This document shows, piece by piece, positions 16,431-24,324 of a DNA stretch of 64,000 bases. This stretch comes from Muribaculaceae bacterium (GTDB lineage Bacteria; Bacteroidota; Bacteroidia; Bacteroidales; Muribaculaceae). Location: assembly GCA_017454355.1 (NCBI GenBank), contig JAFTDD010000058.1, positions 1-64,000 of the forward strand, read 5' to 3'. Under the pieces are notes generated by a model. The model was given only the letters and a program-made list of their open reading frames with translations. It was not told the DNA's origin and ran no database searches. Position 1 is the first letter of the stretch. Each line of letters starts with the position of its first letter. The position numbers and the translations under genes are program-made.

Positions 16431-16544
16431 ATGCGAAATCTTTTGATTATGGTGGTGATGGCGGTGTTGGTCGCCGTCATGCCCGGTTGCGGTGTCAAGG
16501 CCGAACCAAAGCAAGTTGCGACAAACATTTTACAAAATCGATGA
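16431..16544 (+). CDS. Very short lipoprotein or truncated lipoprotein gene
   Basis: ATG to TGA encodes 37 residues: a lipoprotein signal with the lipobox MPGC at Cys20, then GVKAEPKQVATNILQNR. The signal peptide is convincing but the mature part is only 17 residues. It may be a small lipoprotein, like many entericidin-sized ones, or the 5-prime remnant of a larger gene whose rest was replaced by the RNA locus that follows at once. No promoter or ribosome site is obvious. Confidence 0.4.
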   Translation: MRNLLIMVVMAVLVAVMPGCGVKAEPKQVATNILQNR

Positions 16545-16551
16545 GAATTTA

Positions 16552-16583
16552 TTTTGTGACATAGAATATTTTCACTAACTTTG
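16552..16583 (+). promoter_or_regulatory. Promoter of the candidate structured RNA
   Basis: TTTTG 16552-16556, 19 nt, TAACTTTG 16576-16583. The first stem of the downstream RNA begins within 5-7 nt, where transcription should start. Confidence 0.7.
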
Positions 16584-16587
16584 CGCC

Positions 16588-16830
16588 GCAGTCCGACCTC
16601 AAGCGAGGACTGCCGACATATCTGAGGAAGCGTTTGGCTTTATCCGTGCCGATGAATCTCGACAATTCACTTTTCGCACGATGGATACAGGCAGATGCTC
16701 CCTCTTGGATAGGGATATACACGTTACTGTATATACGTCCAAGAGCGGGAGCCAGGCAATGTGTCTTGCGTGCAAAGGGCAGTCGAGAGCCCATCGGCCA
16801 AGACAAAGACCACGGCTCTCGCCTTTCTTT
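16588..16830 (+). ncRNA. Candidate structured non-coding RNA, about 240 nt
   Basis: A consensus promoter is followed by a chain of strong hairpins with no gene. Stem 1 is GCAGTCC/GGACTGC (16588-16594 with 16607-16613). Stem 2 lies within 16646-16680 (GTGC and TGAAT pairing). A long hairpin spans 16697-16752 (GCTCCC/GGGAGC, TCTTGGA/TCCAAGA, TATACA/TGTATA). A terminator-like CGAGAGCC/GGCTCTCG (16784-16821) is followed by a T-rich tail. I cannot match it to RNase P, tmRNA, SRP or a known riboswitch. It could be an independent sRNA or the leader of the small gene at 16914. Confidence 0.6.
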
Positions 16831-16913
16831 TGCTATGCCGCCACCTTGAAACCGATATGCCGCTGAAATAACAACGGCGATAGTTAAACCTTATAAACCA
16901 TAGTTTTAACATT

Positions 16914-17081
16914 ATGAGACACTACAGAGTGCGTTACCGTGTGGTAGAGAGTTTGACAACAACCTCCATAAACCTGATGCTCCACTCGGCCAGTGAGAGT
17001 GAGGCGATAGCCACACTCAAGCAGCGTGGAACAGTGGGCCGCGACAAGACCATCATCATCCTGTCCATTGACCCGATTTAA
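16914..17081 (+). CDS. Small conserved-looking protein behind the structured RNA
   Basis: 55 residues beginning MRHYRVRYRVVES and ending TIIILSIDPI. Alternating hydrophobic positions suggest a beta-alpha-beta fold: strand RVRYRVVES, helix ESEAIATLKQ, strand TIIILSID. There is no signal peptide, which is unusual in this locus. It lies 83 nt after the RNA terminator. I do not recognise the family by name; the well-formed fold supports a real gene. Confidence 0.6.
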   Translation: MRHYRVRYRVVESLTTTSINLMLHSASESEAIATLKQRGTVGRDKTIIILSIDPI

Positions 17082-17164
17082 CCAAGCCCATCAGTTACCC
17101 GGAATGCAGATCAGGTAATGTCGGCAGTCTTGGCTTCAGTCCGCCTCTATTATGCTGATTTTGC

Positions 17165-17213
17165 AAATGGATGAAATGGACGATTGCGGTGTTGAGTATT
17201 GTTCCTATCTTTG
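17165..17213 (+). promoter_or_regulatory. Promoter D with tandem AAATGGAYG element
   Basis: AAATGGATG (17165-17173), AAATGGACG (17174-17182), ATTG (17183-17186), 19 nt, TATCTTTG (17206-17213). It precedes the long run of exported proteins from 17252 to 24159. Confidence 0.8.
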
Positions 17214-17251
17214 CACTTGATATGTAAAATACAAGTAAAACCAATCATCCT

Positions 17252-17593
17252 ATGAAGAAAGTAATTTTTGCATTTGCCGCGATGCTGGTGGCTGTTACAT
17301 TAGTCGCCTGTAGTGGGCAATGGAAGTCTCCTGACGGTTACACCGAGGACTATCTGCTGCGTGAGGCGTATGACAACGGCTACGACTGGGGCCAGACTTT
17401 TGGTGTCAACGTTCACACCTTTCATGACGAGAAAGGCGAGACACCTTACGATGGCTTGAAGAAATCGTTCAAGAGCCAATACTTCGGCGAGATTGTCACA
17501 AGCGAGGATAACCGCGTGTACAAGAAATGCTGCGACGAACTCTTCCGCGGCGTCCAAGAAGGCATCCGCGGCGAACAGAAAACGTATAAGTAA
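17252..17593 (+). CDS. Lipoprotein with single WKSxDG...DWG domain
   Basis: 113 residues. Lipoprotein signal with lipobox LVAC (Cys20). The mature domain, WKSPDGYTEDYLLREAYDNG then YDWGQTFGVNV, SQYFGEIVTSEDNRVYKKCCDELFRG, is paralogous to the N-terminal domain of the Sel1 lipoprotein at 18427 (WKSHDG, DWGLEFGGNVQ, YFGELSSDADMQVWHKFCDEIQRG). This domain seems undescribed. A 127-nt spacer with a weak CGCAC/GTGCG hairpin follows. Confidence 0.75.
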   Translation: MKKVIFAFAAMLVAVTLVACSGQWKSPDGYTEDYLLREAYDNGYDWGQTFGVNVHTFHDEKGETPYDGLKKSFKSQYFGEIVTSEDNRVYKKCCDELFRGVQEGIRGEQKTYK

Positions 17594-17719
17594 CATCCGA
17601 AGGCCTTTTAGAATAATGACTAAGACGATAGGGGCAAGAAAGACAAAGGCCAAAGAAGCATGTGATAACAAAGTTAAGACGAACCAGTCTCGCACGCTTG
17701 TGCGGGCGCTATTTTTGAA

Positions 17720-18409
17720 TTGATGTTAAATTTCAGATATATCATTACAACAGCAGCAATTGCATTCTCTGTCTTTTGTGCGCAAGCCTTATCTCAAAGA
17801 AGTGGTTCGTCAAGCAGCAGGAAAGCCGAGATTGCTACCATTGAGCGTGATCTCGCAAGCACTGTGCCTTCAGGCCGAGACGGGGATTTCCGCAAAATGG
17901 TCGCATCGGCGGTTGATGGCGACCAATATGCGCAAGCAATGCTCGCCAAGCTTTATGAAGTGGAAAACATGCCCTCAAGAGCCTTGAAGTGGTATGCTCG
18001 TTCGGCAGACAACGGCTTCGGTGCAGCCGCCAGACGGTTGGCAATCATTTATATGGGAGGTCATGGTGTGCCTAAGGACATGGATGTTTCTATAAGGTGG
18101 ATGAAGCGTGGGTCAGAGTTGGACGATGCCGAATGCCAATATGGTTTGGCTGTGATTTATATGAATGACCAATACAAGGATGATCGCCAAGCGATTTATT
18201 GGCTGCAGAAATCTGCCGAGAATGGATATGATGAGGCTCAATACAAGCTAGGAATGTGTTATACGCTGGGCGAGCTGGTGGAACAAGATGTCAAAACTGG
18301 AGCTGAATGGCTAATCAAAGCTGCCGACAATGGCAATGAGAATGCTATAAAAATTCTGAGCCAAGTATTTGAAGAGGGCAACCGCAACGAACGGAAGACG
18401 CATAAGTAA
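17720..18409 (+). CDS. Secreted Sel1-repeat protein
   Basis: 229 residues. A signal peptide (to about ALS, residue 25) has no clear lipobox. Residues 65-220 carry four Sel1-type (TPR-like) repeats of the form AxxxLAxxYxxGxGVxxDxxxAxxWxxKAAxxG, for example AQAMLAKLYEVENMPSRALKW and AQYKLGMCYTLGELVEQD. Such repeats form alpha-solenoids that bind proteins. It is one of three Sel1 proteins in a row. Confidence 0.85.
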   Translation: MMLNFRYIITTAAIAFSVFCAQALSQRSGSSSSRKAEIATIERDLASTVPSGRDGDFRKMVASAVDGDQYAQAMLAKLYEVENMPSRALKWYARSADNGFGAAARRLAIIYMGGHGVPKDMDVSIRWMKRGSELDDAECQYGLAVIYMNDQYKDDRQAIYWLQKSAENGYDEAQYKLGMCYTLGELVEQDVKTGAEWLIKAADNGNENAIKILSQVFEEGNRNERKTHK

Positions 18410-18426
18410 CAATTAAACTACAGATT

Positions 18427-19500
18427 ATGAAGATGTCCAAACAATCATTGATATATTCTTTCATCATGCTTCTGGCTATGCTGACTTCAAGTTGCAGCTG
18501 GAAGTCTCATGATGGCAAGAGCGAGGAAGAAGTGCTGGCGTTAGGCTACCAAATCGGTCATGACTGGGGTCTTGAGTTCGGCGGGAATGTTCAAAAGTAT
18601 GGCATTATAGAGAGTTTGCAGGATACGACGAAAACTATATATTTTGGTGAGTTGAGTTCTGATGCAGATATGCAGGTTTGGCATAAGTTCTGTGACGAAA
18701 TACAACGAGGTATACAAGCAGCTATGAGTGAAAGCCCAGGAACAGTCAAAGAGACAATGACACTTGGCGATATTGATAACGAAAGACTCCAAAAAGTGAG
18801 AGCAGAGGCTGAATACAAGATAGCCAAAGCATATTATAGTGGCGATGGTGTAGCAAAAGACACCAAGCAAGCAGCTTCGTGGTTCCAAAAAGCAGCAGAA
18901 CGAGGGCAAGTTGATGCACAATATTGTTTGGGAGAATGTTTCCGCAATGGTGATGGTGTTTGGATTGATTATAAAGAAGCCGTAAAATGGTATCGTCGTG
19001 CCGCGGAACAAGGAGATGCCGAAGCCCAAAACGCATTAGGCATTTGTTATAAAGAAGGCCGTGGAGTAGAAAAAGATTATGATGAGGCGGTAAGGTGGTT
19101 TAAGAAAGCCATTGAGCAGGACAATGCCCATGCGATGTATCAATTGGGGCTCTTTTATGCAGAAGAGGAAGAAAACAACGTTGAATATGCCAAATGGATG
19201 AGAAAAGCAGGAGAGAAAGGTGTCGCTCAAGCTCAGTATAACCTTGGAGTGTGCTATATGAAAGGCAAAGGTGTAAATCAAGATCTTGCACAGGCTTTGA
19301 CATGGTATGAAAAAGCGGCAGCACAAGACTATGCAGATGCCCAAAACAACATAGGAGTATTCTATCTTGATGGAATGGGTGTCCCTATTGATTATGCCAA
19401 GGCCGAGATGTGGTTCACTAAAGCTGCCAAGAATGGTTCATACATGGCTATGCAAAATCTGATTTTGCTAGAACAAAGGCGTCGTTTTTCGGATTATTAA
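18427..19500 (+). CDS. Lipoprotein fusing the WKSxDG domain to Sel1 repeats
   Basis: 357 residues. Lipoprotein signal ending LTSSC (Cys23). Residues 24-100 are the domain shared with the lipoprotein at 17252. Residues about 120-345 hold six Sel1 repeats (for example AEYKIAKAYYSGDGVAKD, AQYCLGECFRNGDGVWIDY, AQNALGICYKEGRGVEKDY). The fusion suggests the small lipoprotein and the Sel1 solenoid act together. Base composition is AT-richer than its neighbours. The TAA overlaps an ATG for the next frame. Confidence 0.88.
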   Translation: MKMSKQSLIYSFIMLLAMLTSSCSWKSHDGKSEEEVLALGYQIGHDWGLEFGGNVQKYGIIESLQDTTKTIYFGELSSDADMQVWHKFCDEIQRGIQAAMSESPGTVKETMTLGDIDNERLQKVRAEAEYKIAKAYYSGDGVAKDTKQAASWFQKAAERGQVDAQYCLGECFRNGDGVWIDYKEAVKWYRRAAEQGDAEAQNALGICYKEGRGVEKDYDEAVRWFKKAIEQDNAHAMYQLGLFYAEEEENNVEYAKWMRKAGEKGVAQAQYNLGVCYMKGKGVNQDLAQALTWYEKAAAQDYADAQNNIGVFYLDGMGVPIDYAKAEMWFTKAAKNGSYMAMQNLILLEQRRRFSDY

Positions 19501-19520
19501 TGTTAGGTGATTTGTTGAAT

Positions 19521-20057
19521 ATGAAGAAAATGCTTGTTATTAGTGCGTCAGTCATGATGGCCGTGACTGCGTGCACTAACGCCACAACGACCGAGAATGC
19601 CGAGGTGCAGCCCACTAGCGTGGAACAGTCGGTGGAGGTGCCGACGAGTTATTGCGAAGAGCTGGTGACGCTTGCCGAAAATGGCAATGAAGAGGCAGAG
19701 TACAAGCTAGGTATGTGCTACTATGGCGACGGGTTAGGGGTGTCCCAAGACTACTCCAAGGCATTGAAGTGGTTCACGCGTGCTGCCGAGCATGGCAATG
19801 CCGATGCGGCATTGTGCTTGGTCGTGATGTATGGCGAGGGGAAGGGCGTCAGCAAAGATATATCCACTGCTATCAAGTGGCTCAAGCAATCTGCAGCATT
19901 GGGCAACAGCGAGGGACAACTGATGCTTGCAGCCACAGTCTATTTAGATGAAGAGGGCCCGCTCTATGACCGAGAAGAAGGCATTCGCTGGATGCGCAAA
20001 GCAGCCGCCAATGGCAATGAGATTGCTAAGGCCTACTTGAAACAAAACAATTTGTAA
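19521..20057 (+). CDS. Sel1-repeat lipoprotein
   Basis: 178 residues from ATG 19521. This start gives a clean lipoprotein signal MKKMLVISASVMMAVTAC, so I prefer it to the in-frame ATG at 19500 that overlaps the upstream stop. Three to four Sel1 repeats occupy residues 43-170 (AEYKLGMCYYGDGLGVSQDY and so on). A variable Thr/Glu-rich linker follows the lipid anchor. Confidence 0.85.
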   Translation: MKKMLVISASVMMAVTACTNATTTENAEVQPTSVEQSVEVPTSYCEELVTLAENGNEEAEYKLGMCYYGDGLGVSQDYSKALKWFTRAAEHGNADAALCLVVMYGEGKGVSKDISTAIKWLKQSAALGNSEGQLMLAATVYLDEEGPLYDREEGIRWMRKAAANGNEIAKAYLKQNNL

Positions 20058-20083
20058 TAACCTCCCTAAAAGTAACTGAAAGG

Positions 20084-20554
20084 ATGAAACATTATTTGAA
20101 ATTCATTGTGTTGTTCTGTGCTGTCATGCTATGTGCGGCACAATTCACGAGCGACGCACGCAAGCGCTCCAGTCGCCGATCATCGACGACCTCGGGTGTC
20201 GTTCACAAGGTAAATTCGACTCAGTTCAAGAATCGCGTGGCGGACTACGACACTCGTCCTTTCCGATTAAAGGGCAATCGCCCTGTCGTTATTGACTTTT
20301 ATGCGACATGGTGTGGACCTTGTCGTCGACTGGCTCCGTATATGGATCAACTCGCGCGGCAGTATGCTGGTCGTGTGGATTTCTATTCGGTCGACGTTGA
20401 TGCGAATAAGGATGTATGGCAGGCATACCGAGTGAGGAATAGTATCCCCACTGTATATATCATCTCCACAAATGGACGCTATGATTACTTTACTGGCTTA
20501 CCTGAAGATCCGATAAGCACTATCTCAAACAGGATTGACCGAATAATATATTAA
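20084..20554 (+). CDS. Exported thioredoxin-like protein
   Basis: 156 residues. N-terminal signal/anchor segment (LKFIVLFCAVMLCAAQF) and a Ser/Arg-rich linker, then a thioredoxin fold with the classical WCGPC active site (Cys77, Cys80) and the cis-Pro segment SIPTVYII. It probably acts as a periplasmic disulfide reductase or oxidase. It sits among Cys-bearing secreted proteins, which could be its substrates (inference). Confidence 0.9.
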   Translation: MKHYLKFIVLFCAVMLCAAQFTSDARKRSSRRSSTTSGVVHKVNSTQFKNRVADYDTRPFRLKGNRPVVIDFYATWCGPCRRLAPYMDQLARQYAGRVDFYSVDVDANKDVWQAYRVRNSIPTVYIISTNGRYDYFTGLPEDPISTISNRIDRIIY

Positions 20555-20572
20555 TCATAAATCATGTAAGCA

Positions 20573-21457
20573 ATGAAAAATTTCAGTTTAACAATGGTTC
20601 TTGCGGAGATGGCTTTCATCGCAGTAATTCTCTCGGCTTGTAGCAGTAGTCCAACTGCGCGTGACGAAGAGAAGGAAAAGTCTCCAGACATGGAAATAAT
20701 CCTCTATAATGATGACACTGGCGACATCCGCGATGGCGAGGGCACTCGCATCGCCGGCTTCCACATCTATGGTAGGAGTGGCACTATAAGCATGTTTCTT
20801 AGCACGAGTATCAATTTCTTTGGCCAATCGACCGATCACATTTATCTGCACAAAGGCAAGGCGTATGCAACTAGCCATGACTATATATATGAAGAGGAGA
20901 ATACGGGCATCCCCTATACCCAGAAGGAAGTGGGTACTGAAATCCACTATATGATTTACAAATCAGGAGGAAGTTCTGTGGCCGCCGTTGAGAAGACAGT
21001 CGACCAGAAGATTCGTGAGGCGAAGACTGTCGAGGAGGTGCGCAAACTGATTGATGGCACCACATGGCGTTATACCGAAGACCTCAGCAGTGCCCGTCAG
21101 CTTAACTCTTGCTGGTTCAAGGTTGAGTTCAAGGATGGCCGATATACCAGCTATTATGCTCAGCCGTCAGACGGCAAGTGGACGAAGAGTAAGACTGGAA
21201 CTTACGAGATTGAAGAGGGTCGTTACTCCAACACCGGTGAGAAATACATCTCGGTCGCGTGGGATGGCGAGATTTTTGCCGAGTTCCTTACAATACCCTG
21301 TGAGTTCAAGATGACGACCGACCAGTTTGAGGTTCATGTGTTTTCCTCATTTATGGATGGGTTGGACAAGATGCAGAACGGACATTACGGTCATGCGATG
21401 AAGGGCAACACCCATTACACTGGCCAAATGAAGTTTGGCGACTACTCGTGGGATTAA
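20573..21457 (+). CDS. Lipoprotein of unknown function, two-domain
   Basis: 294 residues. Signal with lipobox LSAC (Cys23) then SSSPTARDEEKEKS. An N-terminal beta-rich part (residues 40-125) is followed by a C-terminal part starting VDQKIREAKTVEEVRKLIDG and GTTWRYTED with a KWTKSKTGTYEIE segment, a lipocalin/DUF-like antiparallel pattern. Not recognised by name. It is an operon member between the thioredoxin and another lipoprotein. Confidence 0.75.
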   Translation: MKNFSLTMVLAEMAFIAVILSACSSSPTARDEEKEKSPDMEIILYNDDTGDIRDGEGTRIAGFHIYGRSGTISMFLSTSINFFGQSTDHIYLHKGKAYATSHDYIYEEENTGIPYTQKEVGTEIHYMIYKSGGSSVAAVEKTVDQKIREAKTVEEVRKLIDGTTWRYTEDLSSARQLNSCWFKVEFKDGRYTSYYAQPSDGKWTKSKTGTYEIEEGRYSNTGEKYISVAWDGEIFAEFLTIPCEFKMTTDQFEVHVFSSFMDGLDKMQNGHYGHAMKGNTHYTGQMKFGDYSWD

Positions 21458-21478
21458 CATCGTTAAGACGTGAAGCAT

Positions 21479-22150
21479 ATGAAGTATTTATCATCAATAT
21501 TGGCGATGGTGGTGATGACTGCGGTCATCGCCATCGTCGCAGGTTGTGGCCGATACACCGGCAGTAGACAGACTGAACAGGAGGCGAAGAAAGACATTCC
21601 GCGCACTCATTGGGGCATCACGCTTGGTGATTCTCGTGAGAAGGTGAACAACTATCTCAAGAGCAAGGGAGTCAAGAAGACGGAAAAAAGAGAAGAAATG
21701 GGAGAAACTTGGCAATACATTAGTCTTTACGACAATAAGATTGAGCCGAGTGAGTTCTTTTCTGTTTCTATTTTATGGTTTAACGACAAGGTGGCCGGTC
21801 TTTTGTTGAATCCTTACGTTGACGAACAAATAGCCGAAGGCGTCAGAATGAAATATCCATTGCAGGAATATCATAAAGGTGGAAACACTTTAGACGAATA
21901 CATATACTATAAATACCAAAACGATAGTACTCGTTTAGTAATGGTTGAGCATAAAGATTGGAAGAATCTCGAAGTGTATGGTATTGGAGATATTCGAATG
22001 AGCCGTAGCAGTGAGCCGCGTTGTAGTTATGATTTTATATATCAGGATCTCCAACTGCTGAGCCAAAAGGAAAACTATGAGGATAGTGTTAAACGAGCAG
22101 CCGAGCAAAAGAAGAAGGCAGATGCGATTGAGAAGGCATCAAAATACTAG
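21479..22150 (+). CDS. Lipoprotein of unknown function
   Basis: 223 residues from ATG 21479 (a GTG nine bases earlier is possible). Signal MKYLSSILAMVVMTAVIAIVAGC with lipobox. The segment HWGITLGDSREKVNNYLKSKG resembles the start of small envelope domains that follow the pattern WG-x-LG-S-x-x-V. The C-terminus is a charged helix (DSVKRAAEQKKKADAIEKASKY). Internal base composition is AT-rich. Confidence 0.75.
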   Translation: MKYLSSILAMVVMTAVIAIVAGCGRYTGSRQTEQEAKKDIPRTHWGITLGDSREKVNNYLKSKGVKKTEKREEMGETWQYISLYDNKIEPSEFFSVSILWFNDKVAGLLLNPYVDEQIAEGVRMKYPLQEYHKGGNTLDEYIYYKYQNDSTRLVMVEHKDWKNLEVYGIGDIRMSRSSEPRCSYDFIYQDLQLLSQKENYEDSVKRAAEQKKKADAIEKASKY

Positions 22151-22188
22151 TCAATCGCACTTTAATTAAAGTTTCAATCATATTAAAT

Positions 22189-22755
22189 ATGAAAGCTTAT
22201 TATAATCGATTTATTGCGATTCTGGCTGCTGTGATTGTTGCATTGGCGTCATTCGCAGGAGACTACGTTAAGGTGAATGGAACCCATGTGCGCTTGCGCC
22301 ATTCTCCATCACTTCAGGGTAAGATCTATAGTAATTCCAATGGTTACCCAATTTATCCGGATAAGGGCGATTTGTTGGAGTATACCGGTGAACGAGGTGA
22401 TTTTTATCAGGTGCGTTATCAAGGCCGCACCTTGTACATCAGCAAGCAATATTCCTACGTCGTGAGTGGCAGCAGTTCATCTCGCAGCAGCGGTCAAGGT
22501 CGCGACCGGTCGTGGATGTACGGAAATTGGCGCGTGCGTAAGGTCTTGCCCGATGGCTCTGCGACGGTAATAGAGGTGAGTATATCGCCAAGCCAATATG
22601 TGTCAAAAATGAATGGAGACGTAATGATGTCTGGGAGTTACAGTATTAATGGCAATACGTTGCGTTTCTTGAATACCAAAAACGGCCATCTTACCATCGA
22701 TTGGTCAAACCGCCGATTGATAACCGCTGATGGTCAACGAATGACAAAGTATTAA
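22189..22755 (+). CDS. Secreted protein with bacterial SH3-like domain
   Basis: 188 residues. Signal peptide to about residue 22 (ALASFAG). Residues 25-92 form an SH3-like domain: YVKVNGTHVRLRHSPSLQG then GDLLEYTGERGDFYQVRYQG. After a Ser/Arg/Gly linker a beta-rich C-terminal domain follows (WMYGNWRVRKVLPDGSATV). It probably binds cell-wall or protein ligands in the periplasm. Confidence 0.8.
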   Translation: MKAYYNRFIAILAAVIVALASFAGDYVKVNGTHVRLRHSPSLQGKIYSNSNGYPIYPDKGDLLEYTGERGDFYQVRYQGRTLYISKQYSYVVSGSSSSRSSGQGRDRSWMYGNWRVRKVLPDGSATVIEVSISPSQYVSKMNGDVMMSGSYSINGNTLRFLNTKNGHLTIDWSNRRLITADGQRMTKY

Positions 22756-22816
22756 GTCGGCTTTATTCATTTTTCATTTATACACCGTTGAATTGAGTTT
22801 AAGAAGATAAAAGCAG

Positions 22817-23659
22817 ATGAATAATTATGCGTGCGAGAATGGCGACAACGGAGGCGGACAGTCGCCGTTGTGGTGGATTGTGGCAGCGATTGCAGTGATT
22901 GTTGCCATCGCGTTGATAGGATATAAGTTCTACGAAGACCATCGGCTGGAACTACAGAAGCAGGAGCGAGAACGTGCCGAGTTTGTGCGCGACAGCCTCG
23001 CCCGTGTGGAACGTGTACGGCAGGCTGCTGCCGAGCAGGCGCTTCGGGATTCTATTGCTGCCGAGGAGCGTGCCATAAACGATGGGTGCTACACAGGCAT
23101 TGTGGGTGGGTCTTACTGTGTGATGAACATAAGTGAAAAGGCGGGAACCTACAATATGGAATATGATGGTGCCGAGCGTCAACTACGACACTTGCAGGGA
23201 GGCACGTTCAAGGCCTATCTGCATGGCAAATACATAGGCGACTTCCGTGGCAGTTTCCATGGCGATACCTATTCGGGAGTTTTTGTTAGTGCTAAAGGAG
23301 GCAGTTCGCCATTCAGTTTGGCACATACGGAACTTGATTCTGGAGAAGACCAGTACGATGATGAAGATGGTTACTATAATAATGATCCAAGCCCCAATAC
23401 TCAATCGTCAGGCAGTAATGTGCCTGCATGGTTGGAACAGGCCGAAGAAAAAGTAGCAGAGGACAGCCAAGAATTGCTGGCTATGGTCAGGGCTGGGCGG
23501 GTACATCCGTTGAATGTCATGCGTATCAAGCAGGCCATGGAGAGTAATCTGCCGCAGATAGTGAGTTATTACAGCGAGCATGGTAACTATGAGAAAGTGG
23601 CATACTATCGGCGCTTGGCTGGAGCGCTGGACGAAATATTCAGACAGTTGCAGATATAG
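22817..23659 (+). CDS. Single-pass membrane protein with periplasmic domain
   Basis: 280 residues. One helix (WWIVAAIAVIVAIALIGYKFY, about 18-39) is followed by a charged coiled coil (residues 42-86) and a beta-rich domain, TGIVGGSYCVMNISEKAG to YSGVFVSAKGG. A short acidic linker leads to a C-terminal helical region (residues 205-280). The Tyr/Gly-rich domain loosely resembles that of the secreted protein at 13820. Family unknown. Confidence 0.75.
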   Translation: MNNYACENGDNGGGQSPLWWIVAAIAVIVAIALIGYKFYEDHRLELQKQERERAEFVRDSLARVERVRQAAAEQALRDSIAAEERAINDGCYTGIVGGSYCVMNISEKAGTYNMEYDGAERQLRHLQGGTFKAYLHGKYIGDFRGSFHGDTYSGVFVSAKGGSSPFSLAHTELDSGEDQYDDEDGYYNNDPSPNTQSSGSNVPAWLEQAEEKVAEDSQELLAMVRAGRVHPLNVMRIKQAMESNLPQIVSYYSEHGNYEKVAYYRRLAGALDEIFRQLQI

Positions 23660-23721
23660 CATAAGCAATATATGTTAGTTGATGGGCGGTGGCGGTAGGT
23701 CGCTGTCGTGATGTGAAGGCT

Positions 23722-24159
23722 ATGGGAAGTTTGGAATTGTGGTCGCTGATTGTCGAGGTCGCTACGGTTGCGGTGGCTATGGGTGCGTTGTTCGGAGCGT
23801 GGCGCGAATATGTACACCACAAGAAGACTGACAACAACAAATTGTTCTCTCAACTCAACGAGCGCTACCAGGGCAATGCCAACATTCAGGCCGTTGTGCA
23901 ATATCTGAGGGAGAAAGAGCCGTCGGATGTGAAGCCTACGTTGTATCAGGTGGAGGTGTTCCTGCGTTTCTTTGAGGAGTTGGCAATGTATATCGACAGC
24001 AAGTCATTGGATTACGGCAAGACGGATGAGTTTTTCGGCTACTATTTTCATGAGCGGATGTTGGGTTGCGACCGCGGGAATGAACTGCTGGCGCCAATCC
24101 GCGATGAGGATTGGGTCAGGACACTGATAGAATGCTGGGAGAGTAAGAAGATAAACTGA
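23722..24159 (+). CDS. Small membrane-anchored protein
   Basis: 145 residues from ATG 23722, chosen over an upstream GTG (23689) because a membrane segment LIVEVATVAVAMGALFGAW follows directly. The cytoplasmic-type remainder, KLFSQLNERYQGNANIQAVVQYL to FRFFEELAMYIDSK, looks like the DUF4760-type single-helix proteins with an HxxxM core. It ends the promoter D run. Spacer 24160-24324 contains only GC-rich inverted segments, with no gene seen. Confidence 0.7.
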   Translation: MGSLELWSLIVEVATVAVAMGALFGAWREYVHHKKTDNNKLFSQLNERYQGNANIQAVVQYLREKEPSDVKPTLYQVEVFLRFFEELAMYIDSKSLDYGKTDEFFGYYFHERMLGCDRGNELLAPIRDEDWVRTLIECWESKKIN

Positions 24160-24324
24160 CGTTGAGTTTAGCCCGGCTTGGTTCGCGCTTGAAGGAGCGA
24201 GCCTCGGGCCACACAAATTACATCAGGGAGGATGTGCCTGTTGCGCGTCCTCTCTATGGCTGCGCTTGGGGGAGGGTGGCATGCGCTGGGAGGCTGAGCG
24301 TGGGGACGCGTGGGTCAGTCGCCG

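Noticed and set aside
16343..16564. 73-codon frame after the TM2 gene
   Set aside because: It runs through the terminator and a differently framed lipoprotein-like gene; no features support it.
17616..17723. 35-codon basic frame (MTKTIGARKTK...) between the lipoprotein and Sel1 genes
   Set aside because: No start context, no conserved pattern and overlap with the next gene start. A real small protein cannot be excluded.
24160..24225. GC-rich inverted segment as terminator between convergent operons
   Set aside because: The stem is interrupted and no T-run follows on either strand.
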